The notes under the pieces are model-generated. The model was not told the origin of the DNA and made no database searches. It saw nothing but the letters and a program-made list of their open reading frames with translations. The position numbers and the translations under genes were made by a program. Below, in pieces: positions 6,803 through 14,218 of a stretch of DNA of 14,759 bases (position 1 is the stretch's first letter; each line of letters starts with the position of its first letter). The stretch is taken from contig DATFXF010000098.1 in assembly GCA_035258565.1 (NCBI GenBank), positions 1 through 14,759 on the forward strand, read 5' to 3'. This stretch comes from DATFXF01 sp035258565 (GTDB lineage Bacteria > Acidobacteriota > Terriglobia > Acidiferrales > UBA7541).

Positions 6803-7006
6803 GTGAAAGAACAAGGAACAGTGAAGTGGTTCAACGCCAGCAAGGGTTACGGGTTCATCCAGCGCCAGTCCGGTGAGGATGTCTTCGTGCACTTCTCCGC
6901 CATCCAGGCGGAGGGGTATAAGAGCCTCAACGAAGGGCAGGCGGTTGAATTCGAGGTCCGCAAGGGCCCCAAGGGCTTGCAGGCCGAGAACGTCGTTAGC
7001 CTCTAG
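6803..7006 (+). CDS. csp: Cold-shock protein (CspA family)
   Basis: A 67-residue single cold-shock domain, the normal family length. RNP1 is KGYGFI (14–19) and RNP2 is VFVHF (27–31), with the usual GTVKWFN start and a terminal AENV. These proteins bind single-stranded RNA and DNA, melt hairpins and can act as transcription antiterminators (established for the E. coli CspA/C/E proteins). The start is GTG 6803, with GAGG eight bases upstream; the protein begins exactly where the family begins, which supports this start. The gene sits behind a leader with an intrinsic terminator, so expression is probably controlled after initiation. A strong GC hairpin follows its stop codon. Confidence 0.95.
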   Translation: MKEQGTVKWFNASKGYGFIQRQSGEDVFVHFSAIQAEGYKSLNEGQAVEFEVRKGPKGLQAENVVSL

Positions 7007-7014
7007 CCAACTGC

Positions 7015-7050
7015 GGGCGGGCCGTCCTGAAACCTGGGGGCGGCCCACCC
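7015..7050 (+). other. Strong GC-rich hairpin after csp
   Basis: GGGCGGGCCG (7015–7024) and CGGCCCACCC (7041–7050) pair over nine positions with one C/A mismatch, around a 16-base loop. It starts nine bases after the csp stop. No T tract follows, so it is not a classic terminator; it could stabilise the csp 3' end or separate csp from the next gene. Confidence 0.5.
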
Positions 7051-7098
7051 CACTTCTCCAGCCTGTGGGCGAAGCGAGTGGTCAATAAGGAGGAGGTT

Positions 7099-7332
7099 GT
7101 GCAGGTTCTCTCGGAAGGGCAGTACATCAAGCACGAGCAATATGGCTTCGGAGTAGTCACCGAGTCCGACCCCGAACGCACCACAATTGATTTTGATCAG
7201 CATGGCAAGAAGAAGTTTGTCACTAGCCTGATGACGGCCGAGCTGGTCGGCGAAGCTCCACCCACCCCGGCGCGCAGCCGGCGCCGCAAGAGAGCAAACA
7301 CCCCGGCCAAGGTCGCCAGCGGTCGCAACTAA
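7099..7332 (+). CDS. Small UvrD-C-terminal/Tudor-like protein with basic tail
   Basis: A 77-residue protein. The front half (about 5–42) has a pattern like the Tudor-like C-terminal module of UvrD/PcrA helicases and related CarD-type folds: GQYIKHEQYGFGVV, then TTIDFDQHGKKKFV. In UvrD/PcrA this module contacts RNA polymerase. The back third is Pro/Ala and Arg/Lys rich (PTPARSRRRKRANTPAK), which suggests nucleic-acid binding. A role at RNA polymerase or on nucleic acid is inference from this likeness. I chose GTG 7099 because AAGGAGG (7087–7093) lies five bases upstream; an in-frame GTG at 7078 would place that site inside the gene. It lies 92 bases after csp on the same strand. Confidence 0.72.
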   Translation: MQVLSEGQYIKHEQYGFGVVTESDPERTTIDFDQHGKKKFVTSLMTAELVGEAPPTPARSRRRKRANTPAKVASGRN

Positions 7333-7543
7333 GCCGTTCTCTCCAACCCGTTTCCTGAGGCTCTAGGTTAAAGCGACTCAGGGGTGTCCCTTGGGTAGGC
7401 CACCGCTCCGAGAAAAGTGTCCGCCTCTCGAGGAGGCCTACTGTTGTGATAGAGTGCGCGCCAGTGGCTCGATCCTGGGCCAGGGAACGTTGGGACGCCC
7501 GTCGCAGGATTCTTCCGTCCAGTAATCTGGAGGAGATCCACGG
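7333..7543. other. Intergenic region before the GlsB-type gene
   Basis: This gap has no gene. CCTGAG (7354–7359) and CTCAGG (7377–7382) form a 6-bp hairpin with a 17-base loop just after the Tudor-like gene, possibly a transcript end, but no T tract follows. No convincing promoter is seen. A GGAGGAG ribosome site at the right end serves the next gene. Confidence 0.35.
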
Positions 7544-7789
7544 ATGTTCGAACTGATATGGGTTCTTCTCATCGGCATTGCGGCCGGCTGGCTCGCCGGC
7601 CAGATCATGAAGGGACGCGGTTTCGGGTTCCTGGGCAATCTGATTGTGGGCGTTGTCGGCTCCCTGCTCGGCAGCTTTCTGTTCGGATTGATCGGGCTGG
7701 CCGCCTACGGGCTATTGGCCCGCCTGCTCATGGCTGTGGTCGGCGCCGTCGTGCTGCTCTACCTGATCAGTTTCATTCGCCGGAGCTGA
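7544..7789 (+). CDS. GlsB/YeaQ/YmgE-type stress membrane protein
   Basis: An 81-residue, almost wholly hydrophobic protein with the family signature LIGIAAGWLAGQIMKGRGFGFLGNLIVG and Gly-rich GVVGSLLGSFLFG. Three membrane segments are predicted by eye (about 3–20, 28–50 and 54–77), ending in the basic IRRS. The family is also annotated as transglycosylase-associated, and members are often induced by envelope or general stress, but the molecular function is not established. ATG start with GGAGGAG about nine bases upstream. The next small membrane protein begins 39 bases downstream, so the two are likely one transcript. Confidence 0.9.
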   Translation: MFELIWVLLIGIAAGWLAGQIMKGRGFGFLGNLIVGVVGSLLGSFLFGLIGLAAYGLLARLLMAVVGAVVLLYLISFIRRS

Positions 7790-7828
7790 TGTCGGCGAAG
7801 CGAACCGAGAGCAAAGGAGGTCCCGCCC

Positions 7829-8053
7829 ATGAAAGCGACAGCGATTCTCGGAGTGATCCTGATCGTGCTGGGCATCCTCGCGCTGGCCTACAAGGGCATC
7901 CCCACTCGCACCGAACGGGACGTCGTCCGCGTTGGGCCCATGGAGACCACCATCGAGACGAGAAAAGTTATCGAGGTCCCGCCCCTTGTGGCGGGCCTGG
8001 GAATCGCCGGCGGTGTCGTCCTCGTCGTGGTCGGCCTTAGGAAAAAGAGTTAA
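7829..8053 (+). CDS. Small two-helix membrane protein
   Basis: A 74-residue protein with an N-terminal membrane helix (about 4–21, AILGVILIVLGILALAYKG), a middle hydrophilic loop of about 30 residues with VVRVGPMETTIETRK, and a second helix (about 52–69, VAGLGIAGGVVLVVVG) ending in RKKS. It resembles a widespread group of unnamed small inner-membrane proteins; I know no assigned function. The start is well fixed by AAAGGAGG eight bases upstream of the ATG. It follows the GlsB-type gene closely on the same strand, which suggests a shared envelope-stress role, by association only. Confidence 0.82.
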   Translation: MKATAILGVILIVLGILALAYKGIPTRTERDVVRVGPMETTIETRKVIEVPPLVAGLGIAGGVVLVVVGLRKKS

Positions 8054-8218
8054 GCGGGTAGGGCGTTCCCCCTCGCGGCAGGTAGGGTTCTCGATTCTCG
8101 AGTGCCCCCCCGCGCCCCTGTGTATTGACTCTGGAATTTCTTGGCGCCGGACAAAATCGAGACCAGGGGGGTCCTGAGCGAGCCGTACAATAGCAGCTTC
8201 GGCCCCAAGCGGACGAAC

Positions 8219-9583
8219 ATGAACCCAGGTGACCAATCTGAGCGGCACGACGCGAGCCCCGCGCCAAGGAGGGCGCCCCCAAAGGGTCACGGCAAGACTC
8301 GCGTGCCGACGATGTTGCGCGCGCTGCGTCATCGGAATTTTCAGCTCTTCTTCAGCGGGCAGCTCATCTCCCTGATCGGCACCTGGATGCAAATGGTGGC
8401 GCAGTCGTGGCTCGTCTATCGCCTAACCGGATCGTCACTGCTGCTGGGTACGGTGGGATTCGCGGGGCAGATTCCGGTGTTCTTGTTGGCGCCGCTGGGC
8501 GGGGTAGTGGCGGACCGACACAACCGGCACCGCATTGTCATCGCCACGCAGGCTTCGGCGATGATGCTGGCGCTTATCCTAGCCGTGCTGACGCTGGCCG
8601 GACTCGTGCGCGTGTGGCACGTCGTGGTTCTGGCGGCATTGCTCGGTGTAGTGAACTCCTTCGACATTCCCGCGCGGCAGGCCTTTCTAGTGGACATGGT
8701 TGGCAAGGAAGACCTGATGAACGCCATCGCGCTCAATTCCTCGATGTTCAACGGCGCGCGCGTGATCGGCCCGGCGGTGGCCGGACTCCTGGTGGCCAGT
8801 ATCGGCGAGGGTTGGTGCTTTTTCGCCAACGGAATCAGTTACATTGCGGTGATCGCTGGGCTGCTGGCGATGAAATTGGACCGCCCGCCAGAGGTGGATC
8901 TCACCAGCTCACCACTCGAACACATCCTCGAGGGCTTTCGCTTCGTGCGCAACACCGCGCCCATTCTTGCGCTGCTGCTCCTGGTCGGAATGATGAGCCT
9001 CTTGGCTCTGCCGTATACGGTGCTGATGCCCATCTTTGCCGACCAGATTCTGCACGGCGGCGCCAAGGGCTATGGGTTGCTGATGGGCGCGACCGGCGTG
9101 GGCGCGCTCGCGGGTGGCCTGGCTTTGGCCGCGCGCTCGGGTCTGCGGGGGCTGGGGCGCGTGGTGACGCTCTCCGCGGCGGGCTTTGGCGCGAGCCTCA
9201 TCGTGTTTGCCTTCTCGCGCACGTTTGCGCTTTCTATGGTCGCGCTGCTCTCGGCTGGCTTCTCGATGATGCTGCAAATGGCCACATCGAACACGTTGAT
9301 CCAGGCCATGGTGCCCGACCGGCTGCGCGGCCGCGTGATGGCTGCCTACTCGATGATGTTCATGGGTGTGGCACCGCTGGGCGCCCTCTTCGCTGGGGCT
9401 GTGGCACACAAGCTTGGCGCGCCGTTCGCTGTGGCGATCGGTGGTGCGATGGGGCTTGTTGGTTCGGGGCTGTTTGCCCTGCGCCTGCCCAGACTCCGCG
9501 GCGAGGTGCAGCAACTGATCATCGCGCAGGGCATGGCCGGCGGCGAGCCAGCAGAAGAGATGAACGTCCGCAGCACCTCGTAG
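8219..9583 (+). CDS. MFS exporter (MFS_3/EntS-like)
   Basis: A 454-residue major facilitator of the enterobactin-exporter-like MFS_3 group, with about 12 membrane segments. The family opening LRHRNFQLFFSGQLISLIGTW is clear, and the loop after helix 2 carries motif A (GGVVADRHNRHR, about 94–105). A DRLRGRVMAAY loop lies between late helices. The drug or metabolite exported cannot be told. The start is uncertain: ATG 8219 has only a weak ribosome site; TTG 8141 is in frame upstream without one; ATG 8312 would begin right at the conserved opening (residue 32 here) but also lacks a site. TACAAT at 8186–8191 is a possible -10 box that would favour 8219 or later. It stands alone, with the amt operon following. 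Confidence 0.88.
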   Translation: MNPGDQSERHDASPAPRRAPPKGHGKTRVPTMLRALRHRNFQLFFSGQLISLIGTWMQMVAQSWLVYRLTGSSLLLGTVGFAGQIPVFLLAPLGGVVADRHNRHRIVIATQASAMMLALILAVLTLAGLVRVWHVVVLAALLGVVNSFDIPARQAFLVDMVGKEDLMNAIALNSSMFNGARVIGPAVAGLLVASIGEGWCFFANGISYIAVIAGLLAMKLDRPPEVDLTSSPLEHILEGFRFVRNTAPILALLLLVGMMSLLALPYTVLMPIFADQILHGGAKGYGLLMGATGVGALAGGLALAARSGLRGLGRVVTLSAAGFGASLIVFAFSRTFALSMVALLSAGFSMMLQMATSNTLIQAMVPDRLRGRVMAAYSMMFMGVAPLGALFAGAVAHKLGAPFAVAIGGAMGLVGSGLFALRLPRLRGEVQQLIIAQGMAGGEPAEEMNVRSTS

Positions 9584-9585
9584 CC

Positions 9586-9604
9586 GGGGCTGGTAGGGTG
9601 CCCC
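9586..9604 (+). other. Small hairpin after the MFS gene
   Basis: GGGGC (9586–9590) and GCCCC (9600–9604) pair around a 9-base loop three bases after the MFS stop codon. A second small inverted repeat, TCAAC/GTTGA, follows, then CCTCCTTTT. Together they may form a weak transcript end, but there is no strong T tract. Confidence 0.3.
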
Positions 9605-9721
9605 TCTCAACCGGGGAGTTGACCGGCCTCCTTTTGTGCTCCACGCACCAAGCAGACGATCACGCACCGCCCTATGCGTTCCATAAAAGGTTTGAATGCC
9701 CTCCGCTTGCCGGAGACGGCC

Positions 9722-9727
9722 TATAAT
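9722..9727 (+). promoter_or_regulatory. TATAAT -10 box of the amt operon
   Basis: A perfect TATAAT lies 53 bases before the amt start codon, implying a leader of about 45 bases. No -35 hexamer is recognisable at 16–18 bases upstream, which fits a promoter that needs an activator. The GG-N10-GC pattern of a sigma-54 promoter is absent here, although amt genes are sigma-54 dependent in many Proteobacteria. Confidence 0.45.
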
Positions 9728-9780
9728 GCCGGTGGGACGGGAGGGCACAGCGGGAGGCCTGAGGCGCGACGGAGAGAATT

Positions 9781-11049
9781 ATGAGCGCAGGGGACAACGC
9801 CTGGATGCTGGTGTGCTCGGCGCTGGTCCTGATGATGACCGGGCCGGGGTTGGCTCTGTTCTATGGTGGGCTAGTGCGCAAGAAAAACGTGCTGGCCACG
9901 ATGATGCAGAGCTTCGTCCTGATGGCGTTGGTCAGCATCCTATGGGCGCTGGTCGGGTACAGCTTGTGTTTCGCCCAAGGAAACCGGTTTTTCGGCGGGT
10001 TCAGCTATTTCTTCTTGCGCGGTGTGGGCGGGCAGCCAGCGGCGGAATACGCGGCGACAATTCCGCACCAGACCTTCATGGTCTTCCAGCTCATGTTTGC
10101 GATCATCACTCCGGCGCTGATCACCGGCGCCTTTGCGGAGCGTATGAAGTTCAGCGCCCTGGTGTTGTTCATGGCTCTGTGGTCGCTGTTCGTTTACTCT
10201 CCCATGGCGCATATGGTGTGGGGCCAAGGCGGCCTGCTCAACGCCTCGCTCGGCGGTGTGTTCCCGACGCTTGATTTTGCTGGCGGGACGGTAGTGCATA
10301 TCACCTCGGGCCTCTCCGCCCTTGTCTCAGCGCTCTATCTCGGCAAGCGCTTGGGGTACCCGCAGGTGCCGATGCCGCCGCACAGTGTTGTGCTGAGCTT
10401 CATCGGAGCTTGCCTGCTCTGGGTGGGTTGGTTCGGCTTCAACGCCGGAAGCGCGCTGGCCGCCGGTAGCTTGGCGACGAGCGCGTTTGTGGCCACGCAT
10501 TTCGGCGCGGCCGCCGGCGTGCTGGGCTGGGGCGGGGCCGAGTGGCTTCGCAACGGCAAGCCCAGCGCGCTCGGCGCGATTTCAGGAGCGGTCGCCGGAC
10601 TGGTCGCCATCACGCCGGCGGCGGGCTTTGTCGGTCCGATGTCGGCGCTGAGCATCGGGCTGGCGGCCGGGGTTTTCTGCTACCTCGCCGTGACCCGGGT
10701 GAAGGCACGGTTCGGATACGACGATTCGCTCGATGCGTTCGGCGTGCACGGAGTCGGCGGCACCGTCGGGGCGATGCTGACGGGAGTCTTCGCCGCGAAG
10801 GCCATCAATCCGATCTTCCGGGATGGTTCGGGAAACGCCTTGGCCGTGGGGCTTGTCGATGGCAATGCGCACCAACTGCTGAATCAACTCATCGGCGTCG
10901 CGATCGCTTGGACGCTCGCCATCGTCGGCAGCCTGGTCATCCTGAAGGTGGTTGATCTATTGATGGGGTTGCGCGTGCCGGAGGAGCACGAGATTCAGGG
11001 CTTGGATCTCTCGCAGCACGGCGAGGAAGGATACAACCTGGAAGTATGA
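9781..11049 (+). CDS. amt: Ammonium channel/transporter Amt
   Basis: A 422-residue Amt/MEP/Rh channel with about 11 membrane segments, moving ammonium across the inner membrane. The signature DFAGGTVVHITSG contains D165 and the first pore histidine H173; DDSLDAFGVHGVGG contains the second, H323. Pore residues equivalent to E. coli AmtB F107, W148 and F215 appear as F106, W147 and F218. The cytoplasmic tail after the last helix (GLRVPEEHEIQGLDLSQHG, then EEGYNLEV) is the conserved segment that PII proteins contact. The protein starts directly at the first helix, without the cleaved signal peptide seen in E. coli AmtB. PII follows after 98 bases and glnD after that, so regulation by PII binding is strongly suggested. 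Confidence 0.95.
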   Translation: MSAGDNAWMLVCSALVLMMTGPGLALFYGGLVRKKNVLATMMQSFVLMALVSILWALVGYSLCFAQGNRFFGGFSYFFLRGVGGQPAAEYAATIPHQTFMVFQLMFAIITPALITGAFAERMKFSALVLFMALWSLFVYSPMAHMVWGQGGLLNASLGGVFPTLDFAGGTVVHITSGLSALVSALYLGKRLGYPQVPMPPHSVVLSFIGACLLWVGWFGFNAGSALAAGSLATSAFVATHFGAAAGVLGWGGAEWLRNGKPSALGAISGAVAGLVAITPAAGFVGPMSALSIGLAAGVFCYLAVTRVKARFGYDDSLDAFGVHGVGGTVGAMLTGVFAAKAINPIFRDGSGNALAVGLVDGNAHQLLNQLIGVAIAWTLAIVGSLVILKVVDLLMGLRVPEEHEIQGLDLSQHGEEGYNLEV

Positions 11050-11108
11050 CCGGCACAATGCCCAGAGAAGGCCGTCGCCAGAGGGTCGTTTTTTTTTGAG
11101 CTCGAGAG

Positions 11109-11133
11109 GGCGAGGAGTTTTCACAAGCTCGCC
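11109..11133 (+). other. Hairpin between amt and the PII gene
   Basis: GGCGAG (11109–11114) and CTCGCC (11128–11133) form a 6-bp stem with a 13-base loop, ending 14 bases before the PII start codon. A run of eight to nine T residues lies upstream (about 11090–11097) but has no clear hairpin before it. The hairpin could tune translation of PII relative to amt; this is weak. Confidence 0.3.
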
Positions 11134-11147
11134 GGGAACAACGCGCC

Positions 11148-11486
11148 ATGACCAAAGTTGAGGCCATCGTTCAGCCCTCGAGGTTTGAATCCGTAAAGGA
11201 GGCCCTCCGGGAAATCGGGGTCGAGGGGATGACGGTCTCCGAAGTGCGGGGCCATGGCCGGCAGAAGGGACACACGGAGGTCTACCGCGGAAGGGAGTAC
11301 ACGGTGGACCTGCTGCCTAAGATCAAGATCGAAATGGTCCTCCCGGATGACCGCGTGCATGCGGCAGTCGAGACGATTCTCAAGGCGGCGAAGACTGGCA
11401 AGATCGGCGACGGGAAAATCTTCCTCTCCAAAGTGGAGGAGGCCATCCGCATCCGCAACGAGGAGCGCGGAGAGAGCGTCCTCTAG
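11148..11486 (+). CDS. glnK: Nitrogen regulatory protein PII
   Basis: A 112-residue PII protein of normal length. The T-loop (about 37–55) contains YRGREYTVDLLPK with Tyr51, the residue uridylylated in GlnB/GlnK of Proteobacteria. The B-loop is TGKIGDGK (83–90), and R101/R103 complete the ATP/2-oxoglutarate site. PII trimers sense ATP/ADP, 2-oxoglutarate and, through uridylylation, glutamine; the form next to amt usually blocks the channel when nitrogen is plentiful. GlnK rather than GlnB is chosen because of the amt linkage, and the two cannot be separated by sequence alone. The ribosome site is weak. glnD begins 18 bases after its stop, so sensor and modifying enzyme are probably co-transcribed. 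Confidence 0.93.
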   Translation: MTKVEAIVQPSRFESVKEALREIGVEGMTVSEVRGHGRQKGHTEVYRGREYTVDLLPKIKIEMVLPDDRVHAAVETILKAAKTGKIGDGKIFLSKVEEAIRIRNEERGESVL

Positions 11487-11504
11487 CCACATCCGGGCAC
11501 GCCG

Positions 11505-14099
11505 ATGTCCACACCCCTCAAAGCTTCTGCGCTGGGGGGATTTTGCGCCTCGGAAGAGGAGGCGATTCGCCAGCGATTCGAAGCCAGCGGCGATGGCCTG
11601 GCCGCACTCAGGGAACGTTCCCTCTTGTTGGACCACGTTCTCAGCCGGCTCTGCCGCGAGCGGCTTCCCGGCGGCGCGAGCGCAAGCGATGGCGTTTGCC
11701 TGGTGGCGCTCGGGGGGTACGGCCGGCGCCTGCTATTTCCCTATTCCGACATTGATCTCCTCTTTCTTTTCGAGAACAGCCGAACCGAGGCAGCCTACAA
11801 GCACGTAGCGGCCGAGATCTATCAATCCCTGTGGGACCTCGGGCTCCGTGCCGGCCAGACCGCGCGCACGCTCGAGGAGTGCGAGACACTTCACTCGGAG
11901 AATCCGGAATTCAGTATCGCGCTGCTCGATGCGCGCTACCTCATCGGCCAGGAGAGGCTATTCGCCCGTTTGCGCAACGAAGTGATCCCGTCGATGATCC
12001 TCCGCGAACGCCAGCAGCTCGTTCGCACGCTTGCTGGCTTGACGCGGCAGCGCCACGCGAAGCACGGCCATACAATCTTTCACCTGGAACCCAATCTGAA
12101 AGATGCCCCGGGCGGGCTGCGGGACTACCAACTTGCGTGCTGGCTCGCATGGATCGCGGAACTCCCGAAGCAACTCTCGCCCGCGCGCTCCGAGAGCCCG
12201 CCGCGGCCGGCGCTCGAGAAGGAGTGCGAGCGCGCGCTCGAGTTTCTGGCGGCCGCCCGTTGTTTTCTGCATTACCGTCAGGGCCGCGACGACAACGTCT
12301 TGACCTATGAGCTGCAGACCGAGGCCGCCGCCCGAGGCATTGGGGGCGAGCCAGGCCAGGCCCTCGCCGCCGAGGAGTGGATGCGGAATTATTTCCGCCA
12401 CGCGCGCGCGGTGCAGCAGCGAGCCGTCGAACTCCTCGATGAAGCGCTCCAGGCGCGCTCGTCGCTCTACCAGGCCTTTGAGGAGTGGAGATCGCGTGTC
12501 TCCAGCTCCGATTTTTTCGTCGTGCACGGGCGGATCTTTCTGCGCCAACCTGCTGCGCTCCGAGACCCGGCCATTCTGCTGGGGCTGTTTGAGTTCATGG
12601 CCCGGCACGGTCTCGCGCTCAGCCAGCAAGCCGAGCGCGGCGTCGTGGAAGCCCTCGGAGGGCTCCCGAAGGGTGGGGCCACGCTCGTGGACCTGTGGGC
12701 CTGCTTCCGGCCCATCCTCGTCTTGCCTGCCGCGGCCGATGCCCTGCGGGCCATGCACCGCTTGGGCCTGCTTACGTTTCTGTTTCCGGAATTCTGTGCC
12801 ATCGACGCCCTGGTCGTGCGCGATTTCTACCATCGCTATACGGTCGACGAGCACACCTTCACGGCGATTGAAAACCTGCACCGTTTGCGCCGGCCGGAGA
12901 CCGGCTGGGAGCGAAGATTTTCTGAGCTCTTCGCTGAACTCGAACAACCCGAATTGCTCTTCCTCGCAGTGCTGTTCCATGACGTTGGCAAGGGCATGCC
13001 CGCGGCGGAGCATGTCCAGGGTAGCCTGAGCGCGCTGGGGGACGTCATCAAACGCCTCGCGCTCGAATCGGCCGAGGGCGATACCGTCCACTTTCTGGTC
13101 GCCCAGCACCTGGAAATGTCTCGGACCCTGCACCGCCGGGACATCTTTGATTCTGAAACGATTCACGCCTTCGCCCAGCAAGTCGGCACGCCCGAGCGTC
13201 TCAAACTTCTCTGCCTGTTCACCTACGCAGATATTCGAGCTGTCCATCCCGAAGCGCTAACGCCCTGGAAGGCGGAGATGCTCTGGCAGCTTTACGCCGC
13301 CACGGCCAACCGCCTCGCGCGGAATATCGATGAGGAGCGTTTCCGTGCCACGGGGGAGAGCGCGGAGGTGGAGGAAATTCTTAAGACCCTGACGGGAAAG
13401 ACAAGCCGGAAGGAATTGAACACCTTTCTCGATGGATTTCCGAGGCGGTATCTGGCCACCCACTCCGCTGCGGAAGTGCGAGCGCACTATCTACTGGCCC
13501 GCCAATTGCGCGCCCATCCTGTCCGGATGGAGCTCAAGCAACGCCGGCACCTCTACGCACTCACACTGCTCACTACTGACCGGCCACGCCTGTTCGCGAT
13601 GATTGCCGGCACGCTGACTGCCTGGGGGATGAATATCGTCAAGGCGGAGGCCTTTGCGAATGCGGCCGGAGTTGTGCTGGACACGTTCGAGTTTGTGGAT
13701 TTGTTTCGCACGCTCGAGCTCAACCCGCCGGAAATCGAGCGCTTCCAACGCTCGCTGGCTGCCATCCTCAGTGGAGAGGCAAGCCTTGAGACGCTCCTCC
13801 GCGGCCGCATGAATCCCCAGACGCTCCCGGTGCCGAAGGTCCAGATTTTCACGCAGGTCCACCTCGATGATTCGTGCTCCTCGCACAGTACACTGCTTGA
13901 GCTCATCACCCACGACCGCCCGGGCTTGCTCTATCAGGCTAGCTCCGTGATCTCTGACTTGGGGTGCAACATCGAAGTTGCACTGATCGACACGGAAGGA
14001 CAGAAAGCGATCGACGTCTTCTACCTCACCGCGCGCGGCGCCAAGCTCGGCGCCGAACTCCAACAGGAGCTCCGCGCAAGACTACTGAAGCAGCTCTGA
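11505..14099 (+). CDS. glnD: PII uridylyltransferase / uridylyl-removing enzyme GlnD
   Basis: An 864-residue bifunctional enzyme, close to the usual 850–900. Domains in order: nucleotidyltransferase with GGYGRRLLFPYSDIDLL (70–86; metal ligands D82 and D84), a helical GlnD linker region, an HD hydrolase domain (H450 in DEHTF, H492/D493 in FHDVGKG, then AQHLEMS), and two C-terminal ACT domains (about 683–760 and 794–864). The transferase adds UMP to PII Tyr51, the HD domain removes it, and the ACT domains sense glutamine (established for the E. coli enzyme). All key residues are present, so both activities are likely. ATG 11505 lies 18 bases after the PII stop, with no strong ribosome site, suggesting translational coupling. 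Confidence 0.95.
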   Translation: MSTPLKASALGGFCASEEEAIRQRFEASGDGLAALRERSLLLDHVLSRLCRERLPGGASASDGVCLVALGGYGRRLLFPYSDIDLLFLFENSRTEAAYKHVAAEIYQSLWDLGLRAGQTARTLEECETLHSENPEFSIALLDARYLIGQERLFARLRNEVIPSMILRERQQLVRTLAGLTRQRHAKHGHTIFHLEPNLKDAPGGLRDYQLACWLAWIAELPKQLSPARSESPPRPALEKECERALEFLAAARCFLHYRQGRDDNVLTYELQTEAAARGIGGEPGQALAAEEWMRNYFRHARAVQQRAVELLDEALQARSSLYQAFEEWRSRVSSSDFFVVHGRIFLRQPAALRDPAILLGLFEFMARHGLALSQQAERGVVEALGGLPKGGATLVDLWACFRPILVLPAAADALRAMHRLGLLTFLFPEFCAIDALVVRDFYHRYTVDEHTFTAIENLHRLRRPETGWERRFSELFAELEQPELLFLAVLFHDVGKGMPAAEHVQGSLSALGDVIKRLALESAEGDTVHFLVAQHLEMSRTLHRRDIFDSETIHAFAQQVGTPERLKLLCLFTYADIRAVHPEALTPWKAEMLWQLYAATANRLARNIDEERFRATGESAEVEEILKTLTGKTSRKELNTFLDGFPRRYLATHSAAEVRAHYLLARQLRAHPVRMELKQRRHLYALTLLTTDRPRLFAMIAGTLTAWGMNIVKAEAFANAAGVVLDTFEFVDLFRTLELNPPEIERFQRSLAAILSGEASLETLLRGRMNPQTLPVPKVQIFTQVHLDDSCSSHSTLLELITHDRPGLLYQASSVISDLGCNIEVALIDTEGQKAIDVFYLTARGAKLGAELQQELRARLLKQL

Positions 14100-14117
14100 T
14101 CCTGCTCTGATCCGGCT

Positions 14118-14162
14118 TGACAGAGGGCTGTTCTCCCGGCTCGAGCAAAGAAATCTCTGTCA
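14118..14162. repeat. Inverted repeat between glnD and the thioesterase remnant
   Basis: TGACAGAG (14118–14125) and CTCTGTCA (14155–14162) are perfect 8-bp inverted arms separated by 29 bases. They lie 18 bases after the glnD stop in the convergent gap. No T tract follows on either strand. It could help end transcription from both sides or be a protein-binding site; nothing in the sequence decides. Confidence 0.4.
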
Positions 14163-14218
14163 CGAGAGAGCGCATCGCGCAGGGGAGAGGGAGGGTCTTT
14201 TGTCGCGACTCTATCTTC

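Noticed and set aside
7712..8392. Minus-strand frame of 226 codons across the small membrane genes
   Set aside because: Antisense to two well-started small genes and the MFS start; no domain or ribosome site.
9697..9711. Sigma-54 promoter upstream of amt
   Set aside because: TTGC is present at 9707–9710, but the GG expected ten bases upstream of GC is TG, and the TGGCAC half is missing.
8407..9726. Plus-strand open frame of 439 codons overlapping the MFS gene, and a minus-strand frame at 8909–9748
   Set aside because: Both are alternative frames of the MFS exporter, rich in Arg/Gly/Ala without family motifs; the MFS frame is clearly the coding one.
11958..13247. Long open frame on the minus strand (429 codons) inside glnD
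   Set aside because: It is antisense to a complete GlnD with all catalytic motifs. High GC gives long antisense frames, and the translation has no recognisable domain or ribosome site.
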